Shown here: one piece after another, positions 46,057-54,972 of the stretch | Layout: every line of letters begins with the position of its first letter | Numbering within the stretch: position 1 is the stretch's first letter | NCBI RefSeq assembly: GCF_003987095.1 | Contig: NZ_PIQA01000001.1 | Location: 434,001-498,000, forward strand | Source of the DNA: Idiomarina piscisalsi | Lineage (GTDB): Bacteria; Pseudomonadota; Gammaproteobacteria; Enterobacterales; Alteromonadaceae | Direction: 5' to 3' | Length of the DNA: 64,000 nt | Notes under the pieces: generated by a model | Told to the model about the DNA's origin: nothing | Database searches by the model: none | The model's input: the letters and a program-made list of their open reading frames with translations, nothing else | Made by a program: the position numbers and the translations under genes

Positions 46057-47292
46057 TTACAGTTGGCTTTTGTCCGCAACAACTTGTACAACCGATACAC
46101 GCTTTTCTAAAAAGCCACCTTCACAGTAACTGAAATAATAATTCCACAGCCTTGAAAACCGTTCGTCATAATCAAATTTGGCTAGCTCTTCGGCTTTTTC
46201 ATTAAATTTCTGCGCCCATATATTCAAAGTTTTGGCGTAACTCAACCCAAAATCAAAAGCGTCTCTGACGACCATGTTGGTGTTTCTTTTAAATAACTGA
46301 GTCATCTGGCTCAAAGACGGTAAAAATCCGCCTGGGAAAATATGTTTCTGAATAAAATCAACAGAACGCGCATAAGCTTTCTCACGCTGATCTGCTATGG
46401 TTATAGCCTGCAACGCCATTTTGCCGTGCGGCTTTAACAGCCGGTTACAGGTTTTAAAGAAGGTCGGTAGATACTGCTTACCAACCGCTTCTATCATTTC
46501 AACCGAAACCAGCTTGTCGTACTGCCCTTTTAAGTCACGGTAGTCGTTCTTAAGCAGTGTTATCTGATCTTCCAGCCCTTCTTTCTCAACCCGCGCTTTT
46601 GCGTACTGGAACTGTTCTTCAGAAATGGTTGTGGTGGTGACTTTACAGCCGTAGTTTTTCGCTGCAAAAACCGCTAAACCGCCCCAGCCCGTGCCAATCT
46701 CAAGCAAGTGGTCGTCTTTTGTCAGCTCTAAAGAGTCGCATAGGCGCTTCATTTTGTTGTTCTGAGCAGTGTCCAGCGAGTCATTGTCCGTTAAAAACAA
46801 AGCGCTGGAATACTGCATCGCATCATCTAAAAACCGAGTGTACAGCTCGTTACCTAAGTCATAGTGAGCCGAAATATTCTTCTTTGCTTGCGATTTATGG
46901 TTCCGGTTTGACCAATGCTGGTACTTATTGAACGGATACGTCAGCCAAGCCAGGCGCGTTTCTAGTTTGTCCAGTGCAGGCAGGTTGCGAGCAAACACGC
47001 GAATTACAGAGGTTAAGTCATCGGTTTCCCAGCTATTATCAATATAAAGCTCGGCCGCACCAATGCTTCCACCAGTAACTAAGCGGCGATAAAAATCCGC
47101 AGACAACACGTTTATTGTTGCGCTTAAATCGGAGTCTTTATCACCAAAGCGTTCAATCGTGCGTCCATTTTCGGCAATAACCAACTCGCCTTTTTCTAAA
47201 TGGCTTAATAGTTTAAATGCCACATTGCGAAATTGATTATTCCAGAACCCGCGCTGAACTCGAGTTTCTAATGCCACCTCACTACCAGGCAT
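46057..47292 (-). CDS. cfa: Cyclopropane-fatty-acyl-phospholipid synthase family methyltransferase
   Basis: 411 residues. The SAM-binding motif is LEIGTGWGGLAVFAAKNYG, followed by EEQFQYAKARVEKEGL, KLVSVEMIEAVG and FIQKHIFPGGFLPS, all CfaS features. These enzymes add a methylene or methyl group to unsaturated acyl chains in membrane phospholipids. In R. sphaeroides a cfa-like gene belongs to the RpoE-ChrR singlet-oxygen regulon. It is in the sigma-ChrR-linked operon, 21 nt after DUF1365. It could form cyclopropane or methylated (furan-precursor) fatty acids; the sequence does not decide this. Confidence 0.9.
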   Translation of the reverse strand: MPGSEVALETRVQRGFWNNQFRNVAFKLLSHLEKGELVIAENGRTIERFGDKDSDLSATINVLSADFYRRLVTGGSIGAAELYIDNSWETDDLTSVIRVFARNLPALDKLETRLAWLTYPFNKYQHWSNRNHKSQAKKNISAHYDLGNELYTRFLDDAMQYSSALFLTDNDSLDTAQNNKMKRLCDSLELTKDDHLLEIGTGWGGLAVFAAKNYGCKVTTTTISEEQFQYAKARVEKEGLEDQITLLKNDYRDLKGQYDKLVSVEMIEAVGKQYLPTFFKTCNRLLKPHGKMALQAITIADQREKAYARSVDFIQKHIFPGGFLPSLSQMTQLFKRNTNMVVRDAFDFGLSYAKTLNIWAQKFNEKAEELAKFDYDERFSRLWNYYFSYCEGGFLEKRVSVVQVVADKSQL

Positions 47293-47313
47293 AATGCTTT
47301 TCCTTTACTAAGA

Positions 47314-48033
47314 TTATTTTCCTGGATGACCGTAAAACGGTACCCGCTTTATAAATAGCTTTAACGCTTCCCAATAAATACCGCCTATTATTTTTAAAGC
47401 CATTACAGGCGTCTTCTTTAATACGCGGTGGATGCTTTCTTGGTTTAGCGGTGAGCGCGATAGATTCATACCAGCGACAAAATCTTTTTCGTCCTGATGC
47501 GCACTTATCTGCACAAATAAGCTTTCGGTCGGCGGTTTTATACGCCAGTGATAAGTCATATCGATAGGATTAAACGGCGATACGTGAAACACCTTTTTAC
47601 TGGTCGGTTCTTTTTCACTTAAGTCGACTAAATAGTAATGCCGCTGCAACCAGGGGGTATTACTGACTTCCGCCAGCATATAGGTATATGTACTCTGCTG
47701 CTCGAGAAAATAGAGGTTAACGGGGCTAAAAAACAATCCAAAAGTACGAATGTTGCCAACGAATACCACGCGACCTTCGAGTTTTTCATTGGCCAGTTCG
47801 GACATTTTTGCCAAAGCCGCCTGCTGCAAGGTTCCCGGTACTTTCTTCAAATAATCTTTGCGGCGAAACCATAGCGGTGCAAAGCCTTTGCAGGAAAACC
47901 AACGGCTCAACTTGTGCGCCTCTTCCAGCTCCGACAGATCTATTGCCCACTGGAAGAATTTGTAATGGAACTCATGCTTTTTAGGCTTGTATCGGGCGTG
48001 GTATAAGTCCCCCCAATAAATACCGCTTTTCAT
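47314..48033 (-). CDS. DUF1365 protein
   Basis: 239 residues matching the DUF1365 family: [19 protein letters not shown] at the N-terminus and [10 protein letters not shown] in the middle, followed by [15 protein letters not shown]. The reaction is unknown. The family is linked almost everywhere with an FAD-dependent amine-oxidase-like protein and a cfa-like methyltransferase, as here on both sides (4-nt overlap with the FAD gene, 21 nt to cfa), suggesting a shared step in acyl-chain modification. Confidence 0.92.
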   Translation of the reverse strand: MKSGIYWGDLYHARYKPKKHEFHYKFFQWAIDLSELEEAHKLSRWFSCKGFAPLWFRRKDYLKKVPGTLQQAALAKMSELANEKLEGRVVFVGNIRTFGLFFSPVNLYFLEQQSTYTYMLAEVSNTPWLQRHYYLVDLSEKEPTSKKVFHVSPFNPIDMTYHWRIKPPTESLFVQISAHQDEKDFVAGMNLSRSPLNQESIHRVLKKTPVMALKIIGGIYWEALKLFIKRVPFYGHPGK

Positions 48034-49304
48034 TGGTTGGGAACCTGCTCTTTATTCAAGCTATTAACCACATCAAGCGCACTGCGCACTCCGTCTTCGT
48101 GGAAGCCGTTGTACCAGTATGCACCACAAAAATGTGTATTTTGCTGTCCGCAAATACGGTTTCGTTGACTACGCGCTTCCATCGACGCCACAGAATACTG
48201 CGGGTGATCAAAGGTCATTGTTTTCATGATTTTGTCAGGATCTATCATTGCGGTGTTGTTCAAAGTCACACACAAGGTTTTTTCGCAATTGATACCCTGA
48301 AGAATGTTCATGTTATAGGTTACAGAGCTGGGTTGTTGTTCAGCCCCCTCATCCGTTCTCAATAAATAGTTCCAACTCGCCCAGGCGCGCTTTTTCTGAG
48401 GTAATAGCGAAGCATCGGTATGTAACACGACCTCATTAGGCTGGTATGGAATGTTACCCAATACACTTTTTTCATCATCTGTGGCATCACCCAACAGTTG
48501 TAGTGCCTGGTCACTATGACAAGCGAAAACTACCTCATCAAAAAACTGCTGTTTACCATCGGCAAAGGTCAGAGTTACCTGATCATGCTCTCGTGTTACC
48601 GAAGTTATTTCGCTGCCCAAGTGAATACGCTCGGCATAAGGTTCGGTCAGCATAGGGATATAAGCTTTGGAGCCACCAATGAGCGTATGCCACTGTGGTC
48701 TGTCACTGACATTTAATAAGCCATGATTATTAAAAAAGCGCAGAAAGAAACCCAGCGGAAAGGCTTCTGCGTCAGCCAAAGTTGACGACCAAATGGCAGA
48801 CACCATGGGTAACAGGTAATAATCAGACACTACTTTCGGAATATCGTGCTCTTTTAAGAAGTCGCCCAAAGTCACCTTGTCGAGGGTTTCAATGTCCTGC
48901 TTATACGCTTCTTTTGCCGCTTTATTGAAAGTCAGAATGCCTGAAATAAGTTGGTAAAACTTACGGCTGAACAAGTTTCGACGCTGGGCAAATAAGGTGT
49001 TTAAGTTATGTCCGTTATACTCTAAACCTGACTTAGGATCGGTGACACTGAAGCTCATTTCAGTGTCCCGCCAAGCCACTTTTAACTCGCGTAACAAACG
49101 CTTAAAGCGCGGATAGGTTTTGTCATTAAACACGATGAACCCGGTATCAACAGCGTACATCGTGTTGTTAATTTTTACGTCATTGGTGCAGGTATGGCCC
49201 CCAATGCGGTCCCGCTTTTCGAACACACTCACTTCGTGTTCGCGACTTAAATAATAGGCACAGGTTAACCCTGCAATACCACTACCTATAACTGCTATTT
49301 TCAT
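48030..49304 (-). CDS. FAD-dependent oxidoreductase (amine-oxidase-like)
   Basis: 424 residues. The dinucleotide motif is [18 protein letters not shown], then [13 protein letters not shown], and the C-terminal FAD segment is [17 protein letters not shown]. It resembles the 'predicted NAD/FAD-binding' proteins that accompany DUF1365 and cfa-like enzymes; related flavoproteins act in methylated or furan fatty acid synthesis in Rhodobacter (family knowledge, assignment to this protein is inference). The gene starts directly after the SDR stop and overlaps DUF1365. Confidence 0.88.
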   Translation of the reverse strand: MKIAVIGSGIAGLTCAYYLSREHEVSVFEKRDRIGGHTCTNDVKINNTMYAVDTGFIVFNDKTYPRFKRLLRELKVAWRDTEMSFSVTDPKSGLEYNGHNLNTLFAQRRNLFSRKFYQLISGILTFNKAAKEAYKQDIETLDKVTLGDFLKEHDIPKVVSDYYLLPMVSAIWSSTLADAEAFPLGFFLRFFNNHGLLNVSDRPQWHTLIGGSKAYIPMLTEPYAERIHLGSEITSVTREHDQVTLTFADGKQQFFDEVVFACHSDQALQLLGDATDDEKSVLGNIPYQPNEVVLHTDASLLPQKKRAWASWNYLLRTDEGAEQQPSSVTYNMNILQGINCEKTLCVTLNNTAMIDPDKIMKTMTFDHPQYSVASMEARSQRNRICGQQNTHFCGAYWYNGFHEDGVRSALDVVNSLNKEQVPNQ

Positions 49305-50030
49305 TTACTGCTTCCTTGCCATATATTCGGAAAGCTTCACCTGCATGCCTTCCGGAAGAAGTCCCATAAATTTGAGCATACCACTGAAAAGCTTCGGAAA
49401 TGCGATATCTCTTTTATTTTTCTCAATGCCGTTAATAATAGCTTTTGAAGCCTCTTCGACCGTTACCCGCATTGGCATTTCGAAATCGTTTGCGTCGGTC
49501 ATAGGGGTTTTTACAAAGCCTGGAGATACGCTTTGAACACGTATTCCTCGTTTTTTTAAGTCAACCTCAAGGCTACGGGTTATGTAATGCATAGCCGCTT
49601 TTGAGCCACCGTAAGCTTGTGCCTTGGTAAACGGCAAAAGCCTTGCCAGACTATCAACAATAACCAGTCGCGAGCCTTCCTTCATTTTAGGTAAAGCAGC
49701 CTCCACACAGTTCATGGTGCCAAACACATTCACCCGGAATACCCGCTCAAACATATCTGCGTCGAAGTTGTTAGTATCCAAATACTCACAAACACCGGCG
49801 CACAAAATAGCGCTGTCTAACACATCAACAGTATCCAGCGCTTCTATGGTTGCGTTCTTGTCGGTAATATCGAACGCCAGCGTGTCAATAAACTCAGGAT
49901 ACTCAGACTGCACCTTTTCAAGCGCCTCTTGATTGCGTCCACACACAACCACGTGCTCACTTTTTGCGGCATAGTCCAATGCTAGTTGACGGCCGATACC
50001 CGACGACGCACCCGTAATTAGAATACTCAT
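49305..50030 (-). CDS. Short-chain dehydrogenase/reductase
   Basis: Classical SDR of 241 residues: cofactor motif ITGASSGIGRQLA (residues 4-16), catalytic Ser in VIVDSLAR and YGGSKAAM as YxxxK. The substrate is unknown. It shares 4 nt with the SnoaL-like gene and abuts the FAD gene, so its product probably acts on the same lipid or a photoproduct. SDR genes are regular members of ChrR-linked loci. Confidence 0.9.
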   Translation of the reverse strand: MSILITGASSGIGRQLALDYAAKSEHVVVCGRNQEALEKVQSEYPEFIDTLAFDITDKNATIEALDTVDVLDSAILCAGVCEYLDTNNFDADMFERVFRVNVFGTMNCVEAALPKMKEGSRLVIVDSLARLLPFTKAQAYGGSKAAMHYITRSLEVDLKKRGIRVQSVSPGFVKTPMTDANDFEMPMRVTVEEASKAIINGIEKNKRDIAFPKLFSGMLKFMGLLPEGMQVKLSEYMARKQ

Positions 50031-50461
50031 TCGCCTACCAGCCTGCTTTTAATTTTATCTATCACGTAGCCCACTAGTGGTACGTGTTCATAAAGCATCG
50101 CGCCTAAGTCGTAGTAGTCGCGTTGCTCTCTAATTTTGCCGTCTTCAAAGCTAATATAAGACACGCCCGGCAAAATAACTTCCATACCATTACCAATTTT
50201 CGGGTGCGAGTAACGCATCTGCCAGGATAAATAAGCTTTGTCTTCGCTGACACACTCGTCGTCAAATGTGAAGTGGCAGTATTCGACGTTCTCCATTGTG
50301 CCTTTGAAGTACTCTTTTAAGTCTTCTAGCCCAACAACCTGATGAATAGGGTCTGTGAAACTCACCTCGTCGTGATACATGTCGTCCATATCATCAAGGT
50401 TGTCGGTTTTTAATTCGTCATAAAAAGACTTTAATGCGTCGACCAACTCTTTGTTATCCAT
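50027..50461 (-). CDS. SnoaL-like (NTF2-fold) protein
   Basis: 144 residues. LKSFYDELKTDNLDDMDDMY, then FTDPIHQVVGLEDLKEYF, and the late FEDGKIREQRDYYD are typical of SnoaL-like/NTF2-fold proteins, which form small-molecule-binding cones. It is a regular partner of the SDR in this type of locus. It overlaps phrB by 8 nt and the SDR by 4 nt. Confidence 0.85.
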   Translation of the reverse strand: MDNKELVDALKSFYDELKTDNLDDMDDMYHDEVSFTDPIHQVVGLEDLKEYFKGTMENVEYCHFTFDDECVSEDKAYLSWQMRYSHPKIGNGMEVILPGVSYISFEDGKIREQRDYYDLGAMLYEHVPLVGYVIDKIKSRLVGE

Positions 50462-51860
50462 GTTTCACCTGCTTAAAGGTTGCTAAAAAACGTTCGCGAG
50501 CGGCTTTGTGCTCGACGATAGGTGGACAATATTTGTTTTGTTGACTCTTATCTAACCAATCATGTGGCCAATGAATGTGCTTGTCTGGCACATTCTCCAA
50601 CTCTTTAACCCATTTACGAATGTAGATACCCTGCGGATCAAATTTCTCGCTCTGTTTTACCGGGTTAAACACCCGAAAATAAGGCACCGCGTCAGTGCCT
50701 ACAGACGCACTCCATTGCCAACCACCATTATTTGCCGGAAAGCTTCCGTCAATTAAGTGTTGCATGAAAAAAGCCTCACCTTTGCGCCAGTCAATGAGTA
50801 GGTCTTTGACTAAAAAGTTAGCCGTTATCATGCGTAAGCGGTTATGCATCCAGCCGGTTTCTTTCAGCTGACGCATACCGGCATCGACAATGGGGTAGCC
50901 GGTTTTCCCTTCGCACCAGGCCTTAAACCCTTCTTCGTCGTCGCGCCATTGAATACTGTCGGTTTCTCTCTGGAAGCTCTCCCCTTTTGACAGTCTAGGC
51001 TCAAAGTCCATTAAATGCTGATAAAACTCCCGCCAGGCAAGCTCTGTGAGCCAGGTATCCGGTCCTTCCGGTAAGCCATAAGGAAACTCCGGCGAGAATT
51101 GCTGTAACGCTCTTGCTGCGGTGACAGGAGAAATAGCTCCAACCGCAAGGTAGGCAGAAAGCTCAGACGTATGACGCTGATCAGGACTGTCGCGCCCCGA
51201 CTTGTAGGTCTCTAAAGAGTGACCAACAAACTGTCCGAGCTTACTCAGTGCCGCGTCTTCCCCTGCTGGATAGTGCGACGAGTCTTCTGTTTTTAACGAA
51301 ATGTTCGGTAAAGGTTCGGCATTAATGTTCGGAAAAGAGTTCGGTTTAAGCGGCGTTACGTCAATTTCATTGGCTAAAACCGCTCGCCAGCGCTTATTAA
51401 AAGGCGTGAACTTTTTATAGTACTCACCTTGCTGGTTTTTAACCATGCCGGGCTTAATTAATAGGTTGCCGTGATGCTGACTTACCTCAACGCCGTCATT
51501 CTCCAGTACCGCAGTAACCGCCCTGTCACGATTTTTCTCATCGAGTGCGTATTCGGCATTAAAGTACAGCTTATCGATACTGTGTTCTTTGCAAAACTCC
51601 CGAAGCGCACCACCAGCGTTTGAGAAGCGCCCGGCGTTTTTTATATGCAGTTTAATACCCAGAGCCGACAAGTTTTCATTTAACACCTCTAAAGTGCGCC
51701 ACAAAAAGTCCTGCTTTACAGGCGCCCAATGATGACGTTGCCAAGTGTCCTCGCACACCAGAAAAATAGCTTCAGGAGCACTTTCAGACTGACAGGCTAG
51801 GTAAAGCGCTTCGTTGTCTAACGTCCGCAAGTCACTTCGAAACCAAATTGCTTTTTTCAT
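50454..51860 (-). CDS. phrB: Deoxyribodipyrimidine photolyase
   Basis: Blue-light-driven FAD enzyme that splits cyclobutane pyrimidine dimers. It has 468 residues (E. coli 472). The N-terminal antenna-binding alpha/beta domain starts AIWFRSDLRTLDNEAL; the C-terminal FAD domain has TWLTELAWREFYQHLM, DAGMRQLKETGWMHNRLRM and NNGGWQWSASVGTDAVPYFR. It lies 12 nt after the DUF523/DUF1722 gene, the pairing seen in E. coli (ybgA-phr). Confidence 0.96.
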   Translation of the reverse strand: MKKAIWFRSDLRTLDNEALYLACQSESAPEAIFLVCEDTWQRHHWAPVKQDFLWRTLEVLNENLSALGIKLHIKNAGRFSNAGGALREFCKEHSIDKLYFNAEYALDEKNRDRAVTAVLENDGVEVSQHHGNLLIKPGMVKNQQGEYYKKFTPFNKRWRAVLANEIDVTPLKPNSFPNINAEPLPNISLKTEDSSHYPAGEDAALSKLGQFVGHSLETYKSGRDSPDQRHTSELSAYLAVGAISPVTAARALQQFSPEFPYGLPEGPDTWLTELAWREFYQHLMDFEPRLSKGESFQRETDSIQWRDDEEGFKAWCEGKTGYPIVDAGMRQLKETGWMHNRLRMITANFLVKDLLIDWRKGEAFFMQHLIDGSFPANNGGWQWSASVGTDAVPYFRVFNPVKQSEKFDPQGIYIRKWVKELENVPDKHIHWPHDWLDKSQQNKYCPPIVEHKAARERFLATFKQVKHG

Positions 51861-51872
51861 TGGTTCAGCCCT

Positions 51873-52820
51873 TTATAGACCATAACGGAGTTTCAAATCG
51901 ACCGGGTACGGGTTCAGGTACCACTGGTTTTCAAGATACTCTTTCGGAAACTCGCGTAAATAGTGCTTTATCAGTGTTAACGGCGACATTAACGGTAGAA
52001 TGCCATCGTGGTACTGCAAAATAATATCGCTGAGTTCTTCGCGCTGTTGATGCTCTAAATCGCCTTTAAAGTACCCCTGAATATGTTGCAGCACATTAGT
52101 GTGGTTACGGCGCGATGCCGGCTCTGATAATGCCTCCATTACGTCCCGGATATACTGCGTAGCAAACTCAGCATCGACAGTATCTGCCTCGCCCAGTCGT
52201 TTCCCCAGCTCTCTGTAGCGTTGCTGGTTGTGTGCTAACAGCAAAAGCTTACAGGAACTATGGAAGCTCAACAGGTTATTCTTCGTTGGCGTGTCCTCAA
52301 TTTGCTTCCACTGCCCATACACATAAACCCGCATAATGAAGTTTTCGCGCAGATGAGGGTCGTTTAAACGACCGTCTTCCTCTAGCGGCATGGCCGGATT
52401 ATTTTCTCGCAGGCGAGAAGCAAAAATACCTGTGGCTTCTTTGCGAGCATGCCCCGTTTCAGGGTCATAAAGCTTCACACGCTCCATTCCACAACTGGGT
52501 GACTTTGCGCAAAGAATATAGCCGCTCAGATCTTTTGCCTTAATCTGAATTTTGTCGGCAAAATCAGACAGCTTCGTTGTGACGATTTCAGCGGTTTTCG
52601 GTACGACCGCTTCAACGGTTTCGCTGCCATTGCTACCATGTTTTTCCAGTCGAATCGTGGGTCTGGGGACTGGCATGCCAATACCCACTTCTGGACAGAA
52701 CCGAACTAAATCAATATGACGAGTCAGCTCATCGGTCGCAAACGCAGAGCGCTTATGACCGCCATCAAAGCGAACCTCATCGCCCATAAGGCAAGAGCTA
52801 ATACCAACTTTTAAACGCAC
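51873..52820 (-). CDS. DUF523/DUF1722 fusion protein (YbgA-type)
   Basis: 315 residues. The N-terminal DUF523 domain (GISSCLMGDEVRFDGGHKRS; CPEVGIGMPVPRPTIRL; SPSCGMERVKLY) has conserved cysteines. The C-terminal DUF1722 domain (about residues 185-305) matches YbgA. The function is not established; the cysteine layout suggests a metal or Fe-S centre, and thiouracil desulfidase activity has been reported for a DUF523 relative. The start is GTG at 52820 with GAGGGA seven bases upstream. First gene of the ten-gene operon, paired with phrB. Confidence 0.88.
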   Translation of the reverse strand: MRLKVGISSCLMGDEVRFDGGHKRSAFATDELTRHIDLVRFCPEVGIGMPVPRPTIRLEKHGSNGSETVEAVVPKTAEIVTTKLSDFADKIQIKAKDLSGYILCAKSPSCGMERVKLYDPETGHARKEATGIFASRLRENNPAMPLEEDGRLNDPHLRENFIMRVYVYGQWKQIEDTPTKNNLLSFHSSCKLLLLAHNQQRYRELGKRLGEADTVDAEFATQYIRDVMEALSEPASRRNHTNVLQHIQGYFKGDLEHQQREELSDIILQYHDGILPLMSPLTLIKHYLREFPKEYLENQWYLNPYPVDLKLRYGL

Positions 52821-52978
52821 TGTGCTTCCCTCTTATAACGTCATTCCAGTATTGTGCTGGTTTAATTTACGGCGCTTTGTAAAAAATAGTTTCGTTTCTT
52901 ATAACAAAAATAGATCCAACTTTGATTTAACGCACGTAGAAGGAGTTAATAAACACGAGTTCAGCGGAAAGAGGTGTT

Positions 52979-53560
52979 ATGTCGTTGTCTGAGCAGTTAC
53001 CGATTTTTCCCCTCACCTCTCAAGTATTACCTGAGGGGCGTATGAAGCTGCGTATATTTGAGCCGCGCTACATTCGTTTGGTTAAGGACTCATTGCAACG
53101 CGACGCGGAGTTTGCCATAGCCATGTTTGATAACGACAAGTCACCGGCGGAAGACGACTACATTCGTCCTTATGGCACTTCGGTAAAAATCATCGATTTT
53201 GAGCCACGCGACGACGGTTTGCTTGGTATTACTGTCGAAGGTCAGAGCCGAGTTCGCATTCTTGGCCATTGGTTAGAGTCTGATAATTTGAGAGTTGGCA
53301 ACATTGAACACTTACCAGCTTGGCCACAAGCAGCTTTGCCGGACTCTTGTATAAACCTAAAAGAAAAGCTTCAGGAAGCTTATGAAACCTATCCTGAGCT
53401 CTCTGAATTGCTGCCAGATTTAAGCTACGACAGGCTTGACTGGCTTTGCTCGCGCTGGCTTGAAATTCTCCCACTCGACACAGACACGAAACAATCTTTA
53501 ATAAAAGAGGAAAGTTGTCTAAAAACGCAGGAATATTTGCTAGACTTAATGGGCAAATAA
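52979..53560 (+). CDS. LON-substrate-binding-domain protein
   Basis: 193 residues covering the N-terminal LON domain only: LPIFPLTSQVLPEGRMKLRI, FEPRYIRLVKDSL, and the GLLGITVEGQSRVRIL strand. No ATPase or protease part is present. Such stand-alone proteins occur widely; their function is not known. AGAGG precedes the ATG. It is divergent from the operon at 52820 and 121 nt upstream of the sigma factor gene, and frequently accompanies ChrR-type sigma loci. Confidence 0.88.
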   Translation: MSLSEQLPIFPLTSQVLPEGRMKLRIFEPRYIRLVKDSLQRDAEFAIAMFDNDKSPAEDDYIRPYGTSVKIIDFEPRDDGLLGITVEGQSRVRILGHWLESDNLRVGNIEHLPAWPQAALPDSCINLKEKLQEAYETYPELSELLPDLSYDRLDWLCSRWLEILPLDTDTKQSLIKEESCLKTQEYLLDLMGK

Positions 53561-53579
53561 ATAAATTTCTGTCATCGAG

Positions 53580-53609
53580 TGATCCGAATATTCGGAGCTT
53601 AAGTATTAA
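53580..53609 (+). promoter_or_regulatory. Candidate ECF-sigma autoregulatory promoter
   Basis: TGATCC (53580-53585), 18 bp, TATTAA (53604-53609). TGATCC at -35 is the hallmark of RpoE-ChrR promoters of R. sphaeroides and its relatives. It lies about 70 nt upstream of the sigma factor start and would make the sigma-chrR pair autoregulated. A weaker AGATCC-N19-TAGAAG occurs at 52912-52942 before the LON-domain gene. Confidence 0.55.
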
Positions 53610-53681
53610 TTGGTACATTGTGGAAAGATAGCAGGTCTAATTATGCAGATGGTGTCAGGAAGAACATCGACTCGGGGGTCT

Positions 53682-54263
53682 ATGAATACCACCCAAACAG
53701 ACGCTGCAGAACATGCAGCCGAACTGCTTGCAAGTATAGCTGAAACTCGAAGCCGAGCGGCTTTCAGTGAACTGTTTCGACATTTCGCGCCCAAACTGCA
53801 ATCTTACGCAACGCGGCAATTTGGCAATGAGCAAACCGCCATGGATCTGGTTCAGGAAACCATGACGAATGTTTGGCATAAAGCGCATTTGTTTAAGCCA
53901 GATAAAGGTTCACCGTCAACTTGGATATTTACCATTGCTCGTAATATTCGTTTTGATCTTTTACGTAAAAACAAAAAACGTAAAGATGACATCAGTGCCG
54001 ATGAACTTTGGCCTATTTTGTCAGAGCAGAACGACAGTTTAGACGATGGTTACAGTTTGGACAACGACGTGTTGATGCAGGAAATTTCGCAATATTATGC
54101 TCAACTTCCTGACGCTCAGCGCATTGTCATTGAGAAAATTTACATTGAAGGTAAGTCGCAGCAGGAAGTATCTGATGCTTTAGGCGTACCTTTAGGGACC
54201 ATTAAGTCCCGAACTCGTTTAGCACTTAAGAAATTGAAAGAGTTGATAGTCAATGATGATTAA
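53682..54263 (+). CDS. ECF (RpoE-type, ECF11-like) sigma factor
   Basis: 193 residues from the ATG at 53682; in-frame ATGs lie farther upstream at 53643 and 53649, so the start is uncertain. Region 2 (FSELFRHFAPKLQSYATRQF, DLVQETMTNVWHKA, SPSTWIFTIARNIRFDLLRK) and region 4 (LPDAQRIVIEKIYIEGKSQQ, EVSDALGVPLGTIKSRTRLA) are complete, with no extra domains. It is paired with a ChrR anti-sigma gene (11-nt overlap), so it probably answers singlet oxygen or a similar photo-oxidative signal and drives itself and perhaps the divergent operon. Confidence 0.92.
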   Translation: MNTTQTDAAEHAAELLASIAETRSRAAFSELFRHFAPKLQSYATRQFGNEQTAMDLVQETMTNVWHKAHLFKPDKGSPSTWIFTIARNIRFDLLRKNKKRKDDISADELWPILSEQNDSLDDGYSLDNDVLMQEISQYYAQLPDAQRIVIEKIYIEGKSQQEVSDALGVPLGTIKSRTRLALKKLKELIVNDD

Positions 54264-54933
54264 ATCGCACCCGGGCGAAGCCCTGTTATACCAATACGCT
54301 GCAGGTGACCTCAGCGCAGCCATGACGATAGTCGTGGGGACTCATATTGATATGTGTAAGGCATGTCGTCGGACGGTGTGCGACATTGAACAGAAATTGT
54401 GTGAGGATAACCTGGACACTATTGTCAATGTGGCTAACCAGGCTATGACCAAAAGTCAGTGCGACAAAATGCTTGAAGCTATTTTTGAGTCTTCGGTTTG
54501 CAACAAAGTAGAAAACGAGCCTAACGATATTTTATATCTTGAAGGTCGACGTTTCACACTACCTAGAACCTTAGCACACAACAGTCACCGTATTGGCGAC
54601 TGGTCAAAATTGGTTGGGAAATTGTGGAGAGCTCCGCTGACGCTGGAAAATGGTAACCAGACAAACCTAATTTATATGGCACCTGGTGCCAAGGTTCCTG
54701 AACATACACACAAGGGTCAGGAAGCAACACTGGTGTTGGACGGTGTGTTTAATGACGAAAAAGATGAGTATAAAGACGGTGACTTTGTGTTGCTTGATCC
54801 ATCAAAAACACACACACCAGAAACTCAGGAGCAGGACTGTCTGACGTTAGCAACTTTGGATGCCCCACTGCATTTCACCTCAGGCATCAGCCGGTTGCTT
54901 AACCCATTCAGCAGCTTGTTCTTTAGAGCTTAA
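54253..54933 (+). CDS. chrR: Zinc-binding anti-sigma factor ChrR
   Basis: 226 residues. The N-terminal anti-sigma domain carries zinc ligands at His6, His31, Cys35 and Cys38, exactly the positions of R. sphaeroides ChrR (THIDMCKACR). The C-terminal cupin domain (about residues 95-220) has metal ligands in PEHTHKGQEATL and a late His in SKTHTPE; in Rhodobacter this domain is needed for the singlet-oxygen response. The gene overlaps the sigma gene by 11 nt, so the two are made in a fixed ratio. Confidence 0.95.
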   Translation: MMIKSHPGEALLYQYAAGDLSAAMTIVVGTHIDMCKACRRTVCDIEQKLCEDNLDTIVNVANQAMTKSQCDKMLEAIFESSVCNKVENEPNDILYLEGRRFTLPRTLAHNSHRIGDWSKLVGKLWRAPLTLENGNQTNLIYMAPGAKVPEHTHKGQEATLVLDGVFNDEKDEYKDGDFVLLDPSKTHTPETQEQDCLTLATLDAPLHFTSGISRLLNPFSSLFFRA

Positions 54934-54948
54934 CTGCTTCCATAAAAA

Positions 54949-54972
54949 AGAGCCTGATTTTACTCAGGCTCT
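54949..54972. terminator. Terminator shared by chrR and ihfA
   Basis: Stem agagcctga/tcaggctct with a 6-nt loop. On the minus strand it is followed by TTTTTT and overlaps the last codons of ihfA; on the plus strand the T run is weaker. It serves ihfA and may also stop chrR. Confidence 0.8.

Noticed and set aside
48033-48365. 110-codon frame antisense to the FAD oxidoreductase
   Set aside because: Opposite strand of a well-supported gene, without SD or family resemblance.
52821-52978. Search for a TGATCC-type sigma promoter on the minus strand ahead of the ten-gene operon
   Set aside because: Only a weak sigma70-like TATAAG with a poor -35 was seen; I do not claim a sigma-ChrR promoter for the operon.
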